A stretch of DNA of 64,000 nt, from NCBI GenBank assembly GCA_025612245.1, contig JAAXKQ010000011.1, positions 86,765 to 150,764 on the forward strand, written 5' to 3'. The first letter of the stretch is position 1; each line of letters begins with the position of its first letter. Shown piece by piece: positions 52,701 through 62,346 of the stretch. Both the position numbers and the translations under genes were made by a program. This stretch comes from Ignavibacteria bacterium. GTDB taxonomy: Bacteria; Bacteroidota; Ignavibacteria; Ignavibacteriales; SURF-24. The notes under the pieces were generated by a model. The model was not told the origin of the DNA. It saw only the letters and a program-made list of their open reading frames with translations, and did no database searches.

Positions 52701-53621
52701 ATGTCACATAACCGGAGTCAACAACACGCTCATGAGCACTATCACGGGCCAGCAGGCGCATATAACAGGATATTTGCCCTGGGCATAGGACTGAATCTGA
52801 TATATGTTTTAGTCGAGGCGGCATTTGGATTTTCCATAAACTCGCTTGCTCTAATTGCCGATGCAGGCCACAACTTAAGTGACGTGCTTGGACTTGTCCT
52901 TGCCTGGGGGGCATCGCTGCTTGTGCAAAGGCCTCCGACGGAGTACAGGACGTATGGTTTCAGGAAGACTTCCATCTTCGCCGCACTGCTCAACGCCGTA
53001 ATCCTTCTTATTACAGTCGGAATGATCAGCTTTGAGGCAATACAGAGATTAAGAATGCCCGAGGGTACACAGGGTGGAATAATGATTATTGTGGCGTTCA
53101 TCGGGGTTTTAGTTAATACCGCAACGGCAATCTTATTCCTCAAGGAAAGGAAGACCGACCTTAATATTAAAGGTGCGTTTATGCACATGGCTGCCGATGC
53201 AGCCGTATCACTGGGTGTTGTGGCCTCTGGTATAATTATACTTTATACCGGGTGGGAGCGCCTGGATCCTATACTAAGCCTTGTCATTTCACTGGTAATT
53301 GTACTTGGTACCTGGGGGCTTCTAAGGGAGTCGTTCGACCTTGCTATGGATGCCGTTCCGGCGCACATTCCGGTTCAGGAGGTAATTAAATACCTGCAGA
53401 AACTGCCCGGTGTAAAGGAGGTGCACGACCTGCACATATGGCCCCTGAGCACCACTGAAACGGCTCTTACGGTCCACATTGTCAAACCCGATGCCGAGGT
53501 AAATGATGAACTTACCAGCCGCATCTGCCGCGAACTGCACGATAAGTTTGGAATAGATCATCCGACAATTCAGATAGAAAAAGCCTCGACGTCTAAGACC
53601 TGCAGGACGAGCAACGTATAA
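52701..53621 (+). CDS. Cation diffusion facilitator, zinc exporter (CzcD/ZitB-like)
   Basis: A 306-residue inner membrane CDF transporter with six helices. The transport site is formed by HNLSD (H57, D61) in helix 2 and HMAAD (H162, D166) in helix 5; two HxxxD motifs favour Zn(II). The N-terminus is His-rich (QQHAHEHYHG) as in many zinc CDFs. The C-terminal cytoplasmic domain contains HDLHIWPLS and HPTIQIE. It probably exports zinc, cobalt or cadmium in exchange for protons. It stands alone, 268 bases after the divergent sulfide operon. Confidence 0.93.
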   Translation: MSHNRSQQHAHEHYHGPAGAYNRIFALGIGLNLIYVLVEAAFGFSINSLALIADAGHNLSDVLGLVLAWGASLLVQRPPTEYRTYGFRKTSIFAALLNAVILLITVGMISFEAIQRLRMPEGTQGGIMIIVAFIGVLVNTATAILFLKERKTDLNIKGAFMHMAADAAVSLGVVASGIIILYTGWERLDPILSLVISLVIVLGTWGLLRESFDLAMDAVPAHIPVQEVIKYLQKLPGVKEVHDLHIWPLSTTETALTVHIVKPDAEVNDELTSRICRELHDKFGIDHPTIQIEKASTSKTCRTSNV

Positions 53622-53738
53622 TGTAGACCTGTTAATTACAGCTCCAGGGCATAATTGAGCCTTGTTTCCTTGACAATATACGTGTTAAGTAATATATTGC
53701 CGCAATTTCCGAGTAAGTCTTTAACTACAGGAATTATA

Positions 53739-54596
53739 ATGATTTTGCCCGGCATTAAAGCCTATTTTGCCCTGATTCAGTTCAACGCCCTTAATTTTGG
53801 CTTGTTGAAAAATATAATTTTAGCTATTGTTCTGGGCGCAATTGCCGCGGTTTTTTCCTTCAGGCTGAAATTTCTTACAAGGAGCGGTTCCCGGGCTGCA
53901 TTTTTACTCGCTTTACCGCTCTTTGCTCTGGGTGGCTGGAAGTGGTCTGTTCCAATGATATGGTTTTTCCTCTCGTCGAGCATTTTGTCACGGGTAAGGA
54001 AAAAATGCAACTCTGGCATCGACCTGTACTTTGAAAAAAGTGGTGTGCGCGATTACTTTCAGGTTTTCTCAAACGGCGGACTGGGTGGAATTCTGGTCAT
54101 AATGGCCTATTTTTCCGATTCCGGTCTATTCTACACGGTTTATATCGGCATGCTCTCTGCTGTCTGTGCCGATACGTGGGCTACGGAAATTGGAACCTTG
54201 GCAAGGACAAAAACGTATAATGTACTGAACTTGCAAACCGTCGAACAGGGCAGCTCTGGCGGAGTATCCATACCCGGAACACTAGGTTCGCTTTCCGGGG
54301 CGCTGACGGTTGCAATTTCCTCGGCAGTGTGGGTAAATGAGGGATTAATTCTGTACTTTTGTACTATTGTTTTGGCCGGAATCTCAGGTAGCTTTATTGA
54401 CAGCCTGCTGGGTGCCACTCTTCAGTCAGGATTTTACTGCAGCATCTGCGGCAAGCTTACTGAAAAGAAGTTTCACTGCATGAGACCTGCAGTCCATAAA
54501 AAAGGCATTTTATGGATCGGCAACGACTTAGTTAACCTTACGGCCGGCATAACCGGCGGAATTTTTGCAATTATTTTTCGGAATATATTACGGTAA
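53739..54596 (+). CDS. DUF92 family membrane protein
   Basis: A 285-residue polytopic protein of the DUF92/TIGR00297 family, recognisable by LTRSGSRAAFLLALPLFALGGWKW near the start (core LTRSGSRAAF) and by SAVCADTWATEIGTL in the middle. About six or seven helices. A cysteine pair in CSICGKLTEKKFHC near residue 245 could bind metal. Plant relatives (VTE6) phosphorylate phytyl phosphate; a bacterial lipid-phosphate kinase role is possible but unproven. I prefer the ATG at 53739, with AGGA six bases upstream; a TTG at 53655 would extend it by 28 residues. Two bases separate it from the TPR gene. Confidence 0.78.
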   Translation: MILPGIKAYFALIQFNALNFGLLKNIILAIVLGAIAAVFSFRLKFLTRSGSRAAFLLALPLFALGGWKWSVPMIWFFLSSSILSRVRKKCNSGIDLYFEKSGVRDYFQVFSNGGLGGILVIMAYFSDSGLFYTVYIGMLSAVCADTWATEIGTLARTKTYNVLNLQTVEQGSSGGVSIPGTLGSLSGALTVAISSAVWVNEGLILYFCTIVLAGISGSFIDSLLGATLQSGFYCSICGKLTEKKFHCMRPAVHKKGILWIGNDLVNLTAGITGGIFAIIFRNILR

Positions 54597-54598
54597 AT

Positions 54599-57500
54599 AT
54601 GAAAAATATATTACTGACATTCTTACTTATTTTCTCGCTTTCGGCTTTTAGCAAGGCGCAGGTTGTTAATTTACAAAAACTTCCTGAACACTCCACGTCC
54701 GTTACAAATATACCCGAGGCGTATTCCAAAGCAATGGCTGCCTTTAACAGCGGCGACTATGTAAAGGCTTACAGGCTCTTCGAAGGCTTTTATGCAGAAA
54801 GGGGTGTTGACGAGGAACTCTCTTCTTCGGCAAAATACTATATGGCTGAAAGCCTCCTGAGGCTGGATCAGGTTGATGCCGCAATTGCTGCATTCGGGTA
54901 TTTTACTGCCAAGTACACAGAATCAAACTTCCGCGCCGACGGCCTGTACAAGCTTGGAACACTTTACTACAGGAAACAGGAATATGCCAAGGCACGTGAG
55001 ACTCTAAGGCTACTTATTGAGGATTACCCGTATAATGACTTTGTAGGCTCGGCGATGTACCTGATCGGGGATTCATACTCGCACGAAGGGCGCTTTGACG
55101 AGGCCATAGAGTTCCTTAATGACGCCATTAAGGCCAGAAACAACATCAGTTATAAACCTAACAGCATTTACCTGCTGGCCAACATCTACGAGAAAAAGGG
55201 GGATTACCGTCAGGCTGTAGCCAATTACGACACTCTTCTTGCTTACTATAAAACAAATTCTCTTGCACCGCATGCACAGATCAGAATTGGACTCTGCTAC
55301 TTTGAGCTAAAAGAGTACGACAACGCAATCCTGGAACTGAACGACCCGCTTATTAAGGAGCTCCCGGACAGCCTCCAGACCGAGGCAGAGTATATTCTTG
55401 CAAACTCCTACTACAGGCTGAGAGAATATAAGGACGCGCAGGAGACATATAAAGCAATACTAAATGATTCTCCAAACAGCCCGGTCATAAGAAACGTCAA
55501 GTACGGACTTGCCTGGGTATATTTCCAGCAGGCAAAGTACGAGGATGCCTATAAGCTCTTTTCATCTCTGACGCGAAAAGGTGCAAGCGACTCAGTTGCG
55601 GTTAAATCGCTCTTCTGGAGCGCTGAGAGCAGGCGTTATGCCGGAAAAGATGACAGGGCAATTGAGCTTTACGAGGAGTTTCTGGACCAATACCCTGAAA
55701 GCCCGCTTGTTCTGCAGGTAAGGTATTTAATCGGCGTGGTTAAATATAAAACAAACAAGGAATCCGCTTCGGAGGAATACTTAAAAGATGCCGCGAAATC
55801 CAGCGATGAGGCCGTGCAGGGCCGTGCTCTGGCAGTTCTTGGTGAAATAAGGCTAAGGGCAAATGACTTTCCGGCGGCAAAAAATTACTTCACCGAAGCC
55901 CTTAACCTCTCAGGGCTCGCCCCTGAACTCAAGAACCGCTGTCTTCTTGGACTCGGCATTGCGGATTATTACCTGAACCATTTTGATGAGGCTCTTAGCT
56001 CGCTTAATAAACTTGCCGGCGAGGCTCCTTCATTTGAAAGCAGCAAAACCCATTTCTACCTGGCGGAATCCTATTTTGCAAAAAAGGACTTCAAAAGGGC
56101 TCTTAAGGAATATAACGCCGTTGGCGACAAGGAAAAAGAGCTCATTCCTCAGGTGCTCTATGGAAAAGCCTATACATACTTTAACCTGAAGGAGTTTCCG
56201 AACTCGTCTTTTAATTTTTCTGAATTTTTAAGAAGGTACAAAAACAATCCGCATGCCACGGATGCAAAGCTGCGCCTTGCAGACAGCTATTACGGTGAGA
56301 AGAAATTCTCCGAGGCCAGCCGCATATATAAAGAGGTGTTCCTGGCCGATAACAGCATAAACAACGATTATGCTTACTACCAGTATGCACAGGCTCTCTA
56401 TAAAGCCGGCAACACTAGCGAGGCAATAAGGGAATTTTCAAATCTCCAGGAGAAGTTCCCGGATTCCAAATATGTCGCCGAGTCGCAGTACATCATAGGC
56501 TGGATCTTCTTCCAGAAAGGGAACTACCGCCAGGCAGTTGCAAGCTATCATACGTTATTAAGCCATTACCCGTCGTCCTCGGTTGTCCCGATAACCTATA
56601 ACGCTATCGGTAACTCGTATTTCAATATGGGAAACTACGATTCTGCCATAGTCTATTACAAAAAAGTTGTAACAGGATATCCTGCGAGCAATTATGCCTT
56701 TGATGCAATTGTGGGCATAAAGGATGCCTACATGGCAGATGACCGCCCGGATGAGGCTGTTAGTTACATCGACGAATATGTGGGACAGAATCCCCAGGCC
56801 TCCAATATCGACCAGATACTCTTTAGGAAAGGGGAGATGTATTTTAACCTCAGGAACTACGAGATGGCAAAAAAGAGCTACAAGGATTTCGTCACCAGGT
56901 TCCCACAGAGCTCACTCATTCCGGATGCTTACTTTGCCATAGGCAAAAGTGCAGAAATCCTGAAGCAGAACGAGGAAGCCCTCTATAATTTTAATATTGT
57001 CTTTAAGAACTATCTCATGACCGACCCCGGCACGGCTTCTGTGCTTGAAATGGGGAAGATACACTCGGACCTGAAAAACTATGACGCCGCCATCAGCATC
57101 TACAGCACTGCAATAGACAAGTTCCCGCCTGAATCCCAGAAGATACCGGAGATAATGTTTAACAGGGCAATGGCATACATTTCGAAGGGCGACCTTCCGA
57201 AGGCTTATGACGATTTTAACTATCTAATACAATATTACACGAGCACTGTTTTTGCGGATAATGCCAAGTTTGAAATTTCACTCATTGAACTGGCCAGAAA
57301 GAACTACGAAACGAGCGACATGCTCTTAAAGGAGCTTTCCGAGGCAAGGACCGACGAGCTGGGAGCCAAGGCTCAGTACTACTACGGGGTTTCACTATTG
57401 CAGCAGAATAAAATTGATGACGCCATTTCGGCTCTCGTGAGGGTCAAATTTGCATTCCCCGGATTCGATGAATGGCTTACCAGCTCTTATCTTAAGCTGG

Positions 57501-57625
57501 GTGAATGCTACGAGAAGAAAAACGACAACGCCAAGGCCAGGGAGATGTATTTGCTGGTGGTGAACCATCATCGTAACGATAAATTCGGAGCTGAAGCACA
57601 AAACAAATTACGGACACTGGACTAA
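54599..57625 (+). CDS. Exported large tetratricopeptide-repeat protein
   Basis: A 1008-residue protein with a signal peptide (cleavage near SKA at residue 20) and TPR repeats from about residue 45 to the end, roughly 25 copies. Examples: DGLYKLGTLYYRKQEYAKAR, AYYQYAQALYKAGNTSEAI, SYFNMGNYDSAIVYYKKV. The text resembles BamD/YbgF/TolA-binding-type repeats used in outer membrane or periplasmic assemblies. It is directly followed (one base) by a receptor-like barrel gene and may act as its periplasmic partner. No enzymatic domain is present. The precise partner is unknown. Confidence 0.9.
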   Translation: MKNILLTFLLIFSLSAFSKAQVVNLQKLPEHSTSVTNIPEAYSKAMAAFNSGDYVKAYRLFEGFYAERGVDEELSSSAKYYMAESLLRLDQVDAAIAAFGYFTAKYTESNFRADGLYKLGTLYYRKQEYAKARETLRLLIEDYPYNDFVGSAMYLIGDSYSHEGRFDEAIEFLNDAIKARNNISYKPNSIYLLANIYEKKGDYRQAVANYDTLLAYYKTNSLAPHAQIRIGLCYFELKEYDNAILELNDPLIKELPDSLQTEAEYILANSYYRLREYKDAQETYKAILNDSPNSPVIRNVKYGLAWVYFQQAKYEDAYKLFSSLTRKGASDSVAVKSLFWSAESRRYAGKDDRAIELYEEFLDQYPESPLVLQVRYLIGVVKYKTNKESASEEYLKDAAKSSDEAVQGRALAVLGEIRLRANDFPAAKNYFTEALNLSGLAPELKNRCLLGLGIADYYLNHFDEALSSLNKLAGEAPSFESSKTHFYLAESYFAKKDFKRALKEYNAVGDKEKELIPQVLYGKAYTYFNLKEFPNSSFNFSEFLRRYKNNPHATDAKLRLADSYYGEKKFSEASRIYKEVFLADNSINNDYAYYQYAQALYKAGNTSEAIREFSNLQEKFPDSKYVAESQYIIGWIFFQKGNYRQAVASYHTLLSHYPSSSVVPITYNAIGNSYFNMGNYDSAIVYYKKVVTGYPASNYAFDAIVGIKDAYMADDRPDEAVSYIDEYVGQNPQASNIDQILFRKGEMYFNLRNYEMAKKSYKDFVTRFPQSSLIPDAYFAIGKSAEILKQNEEALYNFNIVFKNYLMTDPGTASVLEMGKIHSDLKNYDAAISIYSTAIDKFPPESQKIPEIMFNRAMAYISKGDLPKAYDDFNYLIQYYTSTVFADNAKFEISLIELARKNYETSDMLLKELSEARTDELGAKAQYYYGVSLLQQNKIDDAISALVRVKFAFPGFDEWLTSSYLKLGECYEKKNDNAKAREMYLLVVNHHRNDKFGAEAQNKLRTLD

Positions 57626-57626
57626 T

Positions 57627-59261
57627 ATGATAAAAAAAATAATTTTACTCGTTTGGGCTCTTCCTGTAATCCTTTTAGCCCAGGAAAAAACAGAAAAAAA
57701 TCAGCAGAACGTTGAACTGCCTGAATTCGTCATAACGGGCGTTGAAAGGGTTAGCCTTCCTACTGTCAGCAAGCCAAAAGCTGAGCTCGTTCCGATGCTT
57801 TCAGAGGAGTTCTTTAAGCCGGTCTATTCTCCGGAGGACCTTCCGATTGCAGAAATCCCTAATCCTGTAAAAAAGGAAATTACATTTAACTCCAAAGACC
57901 TGACCTATAAAGGTAAGCTCTCTCTTGGCGCCGGCTTCTACAGGATTCCGGGTATGGAGCTTACTTACGGAACAAATTTTGACGGCGGAACCTTCTTCGG
58001 AAGGACCTATTCGTTTCACGACAGGGCATACGTGCCTGATGCAAACAGAAGCGCCTTTGGAATTGACTTATCGACTTCCTTCTTTTCGTCCGACACCTCG
58101 GGTTTCCTGCCCGGGACGGTCTACAAGTTGGGAGGCGCCTATGACGTTAACTCATTCAATTTCTTTGCTTCGGATAACGCAGGCCTGACGAGAAATATGC
58201 ATAAAGGCAACCTCAGGGCTTCAATGTCGAACCTCATAAGCGACTATTTTAAGATAAGTCTCGACGCAACGGACAATATGCTTTACTTGAGTGATGCCAA
58301 CTTCGGTGAAAACCTGCTCTGGCTCAAAGGAGGCATTGAAACAGGCTATAACGGCTTTAAGATTGCCGGAGACGCAAACGTAAAATACCAGAACATGAAT
58401 AAGGACATAAATGGCAAAAGCGCCGTTGGATTCTTTGACGGAAGGGCTTCGCTGAAACTGAAACCCACAGGCGACTGGCAGTTCGGGTTTGGACTCTATT
58501 ATGCCACTTCGGACTCCGGCTGGATGTTCATGCCGCAGGGGTTTTTCTTCCTTAAGATCAACAGCCAGCTTTCACTTCTTGGCGAACTGATGCCCCAGGC
58601 CGACTTTTTGACCGTGGGCGACCTGGCCGGAGTAAATGAATATTACGCCATTAACAAAGGTCACGTATTCCAGAAAAGCCCTTTTAATCTTAATGTAGCG
58701 CTGAAGTATGAGTTCGATACGTATTTCGAAATTGAAGGCGGCATTAAGTTCTCGAAGTTCGATAACTTTGCATACTACAGTATGGAAACCTCCGGCGAGC
58801 GGATTACAGGAGCAGCCGAAAATAACGCACCGGTAAATGGAATCTTTGACATTGAAACCGCAAAGGCAAACAGGTTTACCGGTTATGGCAATTTCCTGTT
58901 CCATGCAGGTCCCTATGGCTCATTTTACGGAAAGTTTGAGATGGAGGATTTCCAGGACTCTCACGGCATGAGAATTCCGTATAATTCGGTGATCCGCTCA
59001 AGCCTTTCATACGGGTATAATTTCCCGTCACTGGAAGTTAAGGCTACACTGATGCTGAACTCCTCTTCATATGCAGACATTGATAACAGGATTGAGATTC
59101 CGGCCTATGCCGACATGTCGCTTCACCTGGGCTATAAACTCCAGGACAATCTCAACCTCTTTGGTCAAATAACGAACCTGTTCAACAAGAATAACTACAG
59201 ATGGTACGGCTATAAAGAGAAGCCCTTCGACATGGTTTTAGGAATTGATTATAGGTGGTAA
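57627..59261 (+). CDS. Plug-less TonB-receptor-like outer membrane barrel
   Basis: A 544-residue outer membrane protein with a signal peptide (cleavage near LLA at residue 18). A short segment ELPEFVITGVERVSLPT near residues 30-46 resembles a TonB box, and a proline-rich linker follows to about residue 95. The rest is beta-barrel, ending in NNYRWYGYKEKPFDMVLGIDYRW with the C-terminal aromatic typical of barrels (core GLQ-free, final RW). NLFGQITNLFNKNNYRW is the usual last-strands text of TonB-dependent receptors. No plug domain with the standard motifs is visible between the TonB-like box and the barrel. It is coupled to the TPR gene (one base gap). Confidence 0.78.
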   Translation: MIKKIILLVWALPVILLAQEKTEKNQQNVELPEFVITGVERVSLPTVSKPKAELVPMLSEEFFKPVYSPEDLPIAEIPNPVKKEITFNSKDLTYKGKLSLGAGFYRIPGMELTYGTNFDGGTFFGRTYSFHDRAYVPDANRSAFGIDLSTSFFSSDTSGFLPGTVYKLGGAYDVNSFNFFASDNAGLTRNMHKGNLRASMSNLISDYFKISLDATDNMLYLSDANFGENLLWLKGGIETGYNGFKIAGDANVKYQNMNKDINGKSAVGFFDGRASLKLKPTGDWQFGFGLYYATSDSGWMFMPQGFFFLKINSQLSLLGELMPQADFLTVGDLAGVNEYYAINKGHVFQKSPFNLNVALKYEFDTYFEIEGGIKFSKFDNFAYYSMETSGERITGAAENNAPVNGIFDIETAKANRFTGYGNFLFHAGPYGSFYGKFEMEDFQDSHGMRIPYNSVIRSSLSYGYNFPSLEVKATLMLNSSSYADIDNRIEIPAYADMSLHLGYKLQDNLNLFGQITNLFNKNNYRWYGYKEKPFDMVLGIDYRW

Positions 59262-59364
59262 AACAATTAAATAGGTCTTAATGCTGGCCTGTCTTTTGAT
59301 TTTGTGTGCGATTTTACTTTAATTCGCAGAGTGAATTTAAGCCAGTTTTTCGGGAAAAACAAAG

Positions 59365-61503
59365 ATGAAGAAAGAAGAATTAGTAAACATAATTTCCCAG
59401 AGGCTTTCCTCTCAGGGAAGGGAAACAACCGTTGCTTTCGACGTATTTTTACAGAAAGTCGCGGAATCCCTGGAGGTAAATGAATCTGTAAAGATTCCCG
59501 ATGTGGGGATATTTCAGCTGAAGAGAAAGGGCAATTTGTCTGCCGCGGATTCAGCTGCCCGGGGAAAAAGTTCCTTCTACCTTTTGTTTGTGCCGCTCAA
59601 ATTCAACAGGAAAGATAAAAATGAAGTACTGGCTTTCCAGGTAAATCCGCGCAACGTGAAAAGGGCTGAAATTGACGACGAGGTCTTCAGCCTCAGCGTC
59701 GACCAGCCCGTAATACCGGTAACAGAACAGGCCAGGAAGGACTTTCTTGTCCATTCCTCATACCTCATGCTGCAGAAGAATTTTGAGGACAGGGTGGAAA
59801 GCATCCTTTCAAACTCCGTAAACTTAAGCGACTTTGAAATTGAATATAATTTTTCTTCCATGCCTGAAGAAAACAGGGGCGAGTATCCCTCAGGTATGGA
59901 AAAGGAAACTCTTAAAGAAGAAAGTGAAAGCATTCCATGGGATTTCGGGGAAGATGAAGCTGTAGAGGAAAGTGTTCCTGAAGAAAATACTCCGGGGACT
60001 GTTGCCGAAGGGTTTTCAGACGAAATCCCGGGCTTTGACGCTGCCTCAAATGACCTGCAAAGTGATCTTCTGCCCGTAGACGCCGAAATAAGGGAAGTAA
60101 ATGCCCCGGAAGAAAGTGTGGCTGAAGGGGGTAGTGAAACTGACGAAGAAAGTGAGACCGAAGAAGTATTAAATGAAATAATGCCTGAAGACGGGCTGAA
60201 AGTTCCGGATGACCTTTTTAAGGACCTGCTTGGTGAAGCTGAGCTTACGGATGCTGAACTTGATGAAGCAGCGCCTCAGGAAGAGGAAGTGCCTCGGGTG
60301 GAGGAAAAGCTTCCCGGCAAGCAGGGTAATAGTGAGCTTGGCGAGGACTGGTTTACTCTTCAGGAAATAGACGAAGAAATTCCTGAAAAGATTGAAAAAG
60401 AAGAAGAGCCTGCCGAAGACTTACCCGCTCCTTTAATTGACGACCAGGTGGAAAATATTGATGATAAGCTGGAACTTCTTTCCGAAATGGAAGCAGGGGT
60501 GGAAATCGACCCATTTGAAGATTTTGCCCTTGAAGAAGAGTCTGCTGAACCTGAAGAAGTCCACGAAACTGATCTGAGCCAGGAGGAAGAAATTCCTCTG
60601 GAAGAAATTCCTATGGAAGAAAACCCGGTTGAAGAAAAGCCCTTAGAGGAAGAAGAGATCCCGCAGCAGGAAGATATCCGCCTTGAAGACAGCGAAATGG
60701 ACGGCATAACTCTGGAAAATAAAAACATGCCCGGGGATGAGGAGGAGCCTGAACGCAGGGTTAAATACCCCGGGACGTTCTGGATTATACTTTCGGCACT
60801 CGTGCTCGTTACATTAGGCGGAGTCTATTATTTCTTCTTCATGGGGAAAAATACGATTTCTTTGCCCGACTTTGCAAAGAAAGGAGCTCAATCCGGGCAG
60901 GCTGTCGCCGACGGGAAGCCCCAGGTAATTGAAAGGGATTACAGTGTTCCTGTGACAGTTTACAAGAAGAGCAATGAGGAAAGTAATCATGACCTTAAGG
61001 AAGGGGAGAATGAAGCCCCGAATACTGAAGTGAATAATACTGCCGAAGGCAAGACCACTCAGGAGAACAAAAACACTGGCCTTAAGACGGAAACTCCGCA
61101 AACTGTTCAGGGGAAGAAAACAGAAAATAAGCAGCAGGAAACTAAGGCACCGGTAACAAAGCTTCCCGGGAAAGGCCGCCAGGCAAACATGGCAGGCAGT
61201 AATCCGGTCGCAAAGCAGAATGAAAGCCAGGGCGAAGTCTCAATTCAGCCAAGAGGTGATTCGAAAAATAAACTCATTAAGGAATTTATTTTTACAGACG
61301 GGAAGGGGCGTTATACCATTCAGGAATCCTCCTGGCAGTCAGTGTCCGAGGCAATCAAGCGCGTGCAACATTTCAGGAGCCAGGGATTGGATGCCTACTA
61401 TATGAAGTATGCCCCGAGGGGAGGGAAAGTCTGGTACAGAGTAAGAATCGGGGACTATTCTGCGCTTGAGGATGCTGAAAAGACGCTAAAAAGGCTAAAG
61501 TAA
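59365..61503 (+). CDS. HU-domain/SPOR-domain transmembrane protein
   Basis: A 712-residue protein with an unusual order. Residues 1-115 look like an HU/IHF-type DNA-binding fold of the CCDC81-like prokaryotic class (KKEELVNIISQRLSSQGRET, VKIPDVGIFQLKRKG). Residues about 160-460 are extremely acidic, Glu/Asp-rich and disordered. A membrane helix lies at about 468-490, and after another polar linker a SPOR domain (about 640-712, GRYTIQESSWQSVSEAIKRV, WYRVRIGDYSALEDAE) ends the chain. SPOR binds glycan strands stripped of peptide stems at division septa. The topology places HU in the cytoplasm and SPOR outside, so it could link DNA or the division apparatus to peptidoglycan. It precedes the TonB-like gene. 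Confidence 0.85.
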   Translation: MKKEELVNIISQRLSSQGRETTVAFDVFLQKVAESLEVNESVKIPDVGIFQLKRKGNLSAADSAARGKSSFYLLFVPLKFNRKDKNEVLAFQVNPRNVKRAEIDDEVFSLSVDQPVIPVTEQARKDFLVHSSYLMLQKNFEDRVESILSNSVNLSDFEIEYNFSSMPEENRGEYPSGMEKETLKEESESIPWDFGEDEAVEESVPEENTPGTVAEGFSDEIPGFDAASNDLQSDLLPVDAEIREVNAPEESVAEGGSETDEESETEEVLNEIMPEDGLKVPDDLFKDLLGEAELTDAELDEAAPQEEEVPRVEEKLPGKQGNSELGEDWFTLQEIDEEIPEKIEKEEEPAEDLPAPLIDDQVENIDDKLELLSEMEAGVEIDPFEDFALEEESAEPEEVHETDLSQEEEIPLEEIPMEENPVEEKPLEEEEIPQQEDIRLEDSEMDGITLENKNMPGDEEEPERRVKYPGTFWIILSALVLVTLGGVYYFFFMGKNTISLPDFAKKGAQSGQAVADGKPQVIERDYSVPVTVYKKSNEESNHDLKEGENEAPNTEVNNTAEGKTTQENKNTGLKTETPQTVQGKKTENKQQETKAPVTKLPGKGRQANMAGSNPVAKQNESQGEVSIQPRGDSKNKLIKEFIFTDGKGRYTIQESSWQSVSEAIKRVQHFRSQGLDAYYMKYAPRGGKVWYRVRIGDYSALEDAEKTLKRLK

Positions 61504-61551
61504 AGGAATTATTATTAGCGGTTATAAACTAGAAAATTAAATTGTTTGACG

Positions 61552-62346
61552 ATGACTTATCCAAAAATAAAAAACAGTTCTTATCTGATGTCTATTGGGG
61601 TGCACGGGCTTTTACTTGCCGTTTTTCTTTTTATAAGGGCAAGCCTCCCATACACTCCTCCAACAGAATATGTTGAGGTTGGTTTTGGTACTCCGGGCGG
61701 TTCCGGAGGCGGAGGCAATGGTGAGACGCAGGTAGTTCCTGACGATCCTCAGGCCGGCCCCCTGCCCGGGCAGAGGGCGCCGCAGGATGTTGTGGTACGC
61801 GAGACAAAGAAGGGTGAAGATATTCCAAAGGTCGAAAACCAGAAGATAAAGCCGCCCTCCGAGGACCACATTACCTCAAAAAATGAAAAAAGCAATAATG
61901 AGACCCGTCTGGCAGGCAAAGGTAGTGCATCAAAAGATGCATACAGGACCGGCAACGGCTCGCCTGCAGCAGGAATTGGGAACAACCCCCTTGGCTCTGG
62001 AATAGGGAATGGTTTTGGCAGGGGCTCGGGTAACGGTAACGGCTCAGGTGACGCCGATGGTGACGGGTACGATATATTCTGGGGCGGCAAGGGGAACAGG
62101 AAAATCTACAGCTACACGCTTCCGAAGTATCCCGACGGCGTATCAAAGGAAATTGACCTTAAGCTGAAATTTACCATACTTCCCGACGGTACCGTAGGAA
62201 CTATAATCCCTTTAATGAAAGCCGATACAAGGCTTGAGAACTCGGCAATAAGTTCGCTCAGGCGCTGGAGATTTGCTCCGCTGCCCCCGGGGCAGAAGCA
62301 GCTGGAACAGACTGCCGTTATTGTTTTTCCGTATCGTCTTCGCTAA
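61552..62346 (+). CDS. TonB-family protein with glycine-rich linker
   Basis: A 264-residue protein with an N-terminal membrane helix (about residues 11-28) after a short basic start. It then has a Gly/Asn/Pro-rich linker of about 130 residues with GNGxGxG runs, and a C-terminal TonB-like domain (LKLKFTILPDGTVGTIIPLM, LENSAISSLRRWRFAPLP). Such proteins transduce energy from ExbBD to outer membrane receptors. No exbB or exbD is adjacent. The ATG at 61552 is chosen; a TTG six bases upstream gives a two-residue extension. The next gene on the minus strand overlaps its 3' end by 29 bases. Confidence 0.85.
   Translation: MTYPKIKNSSYLMSIGVHGLLLAVFLFIRASLPYTPPTEYVEVGFGTPGGSGGGGNGETQVVPDDPQAGPLPGQRAPQDVVVRETKKGEDIPKVENQKIKPPSEDHITSKNEKSNNETRLAGKGSASKDAYRTGNGSPAAGIGNNPLGSGIGNGFGRGSGNGNGSGDADGDGYDIFWGGKGNRKIYSYTLPKYPDGVSKEIDLKLKFTILPDGTVGTIIPLMKADTRLENSAISSLRRWRFAPLPPGQKQLEQTAVIVFPYRLR

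Noticed and set aside
60540..60720. Repetitive GAAGAA-rich stretch as a DNA repeat
   Set aside because: It encodes the Glu-rich linker of the HU-SPOR protein in frame and is irregular, so it is coding low complexity and not a separate repeat.
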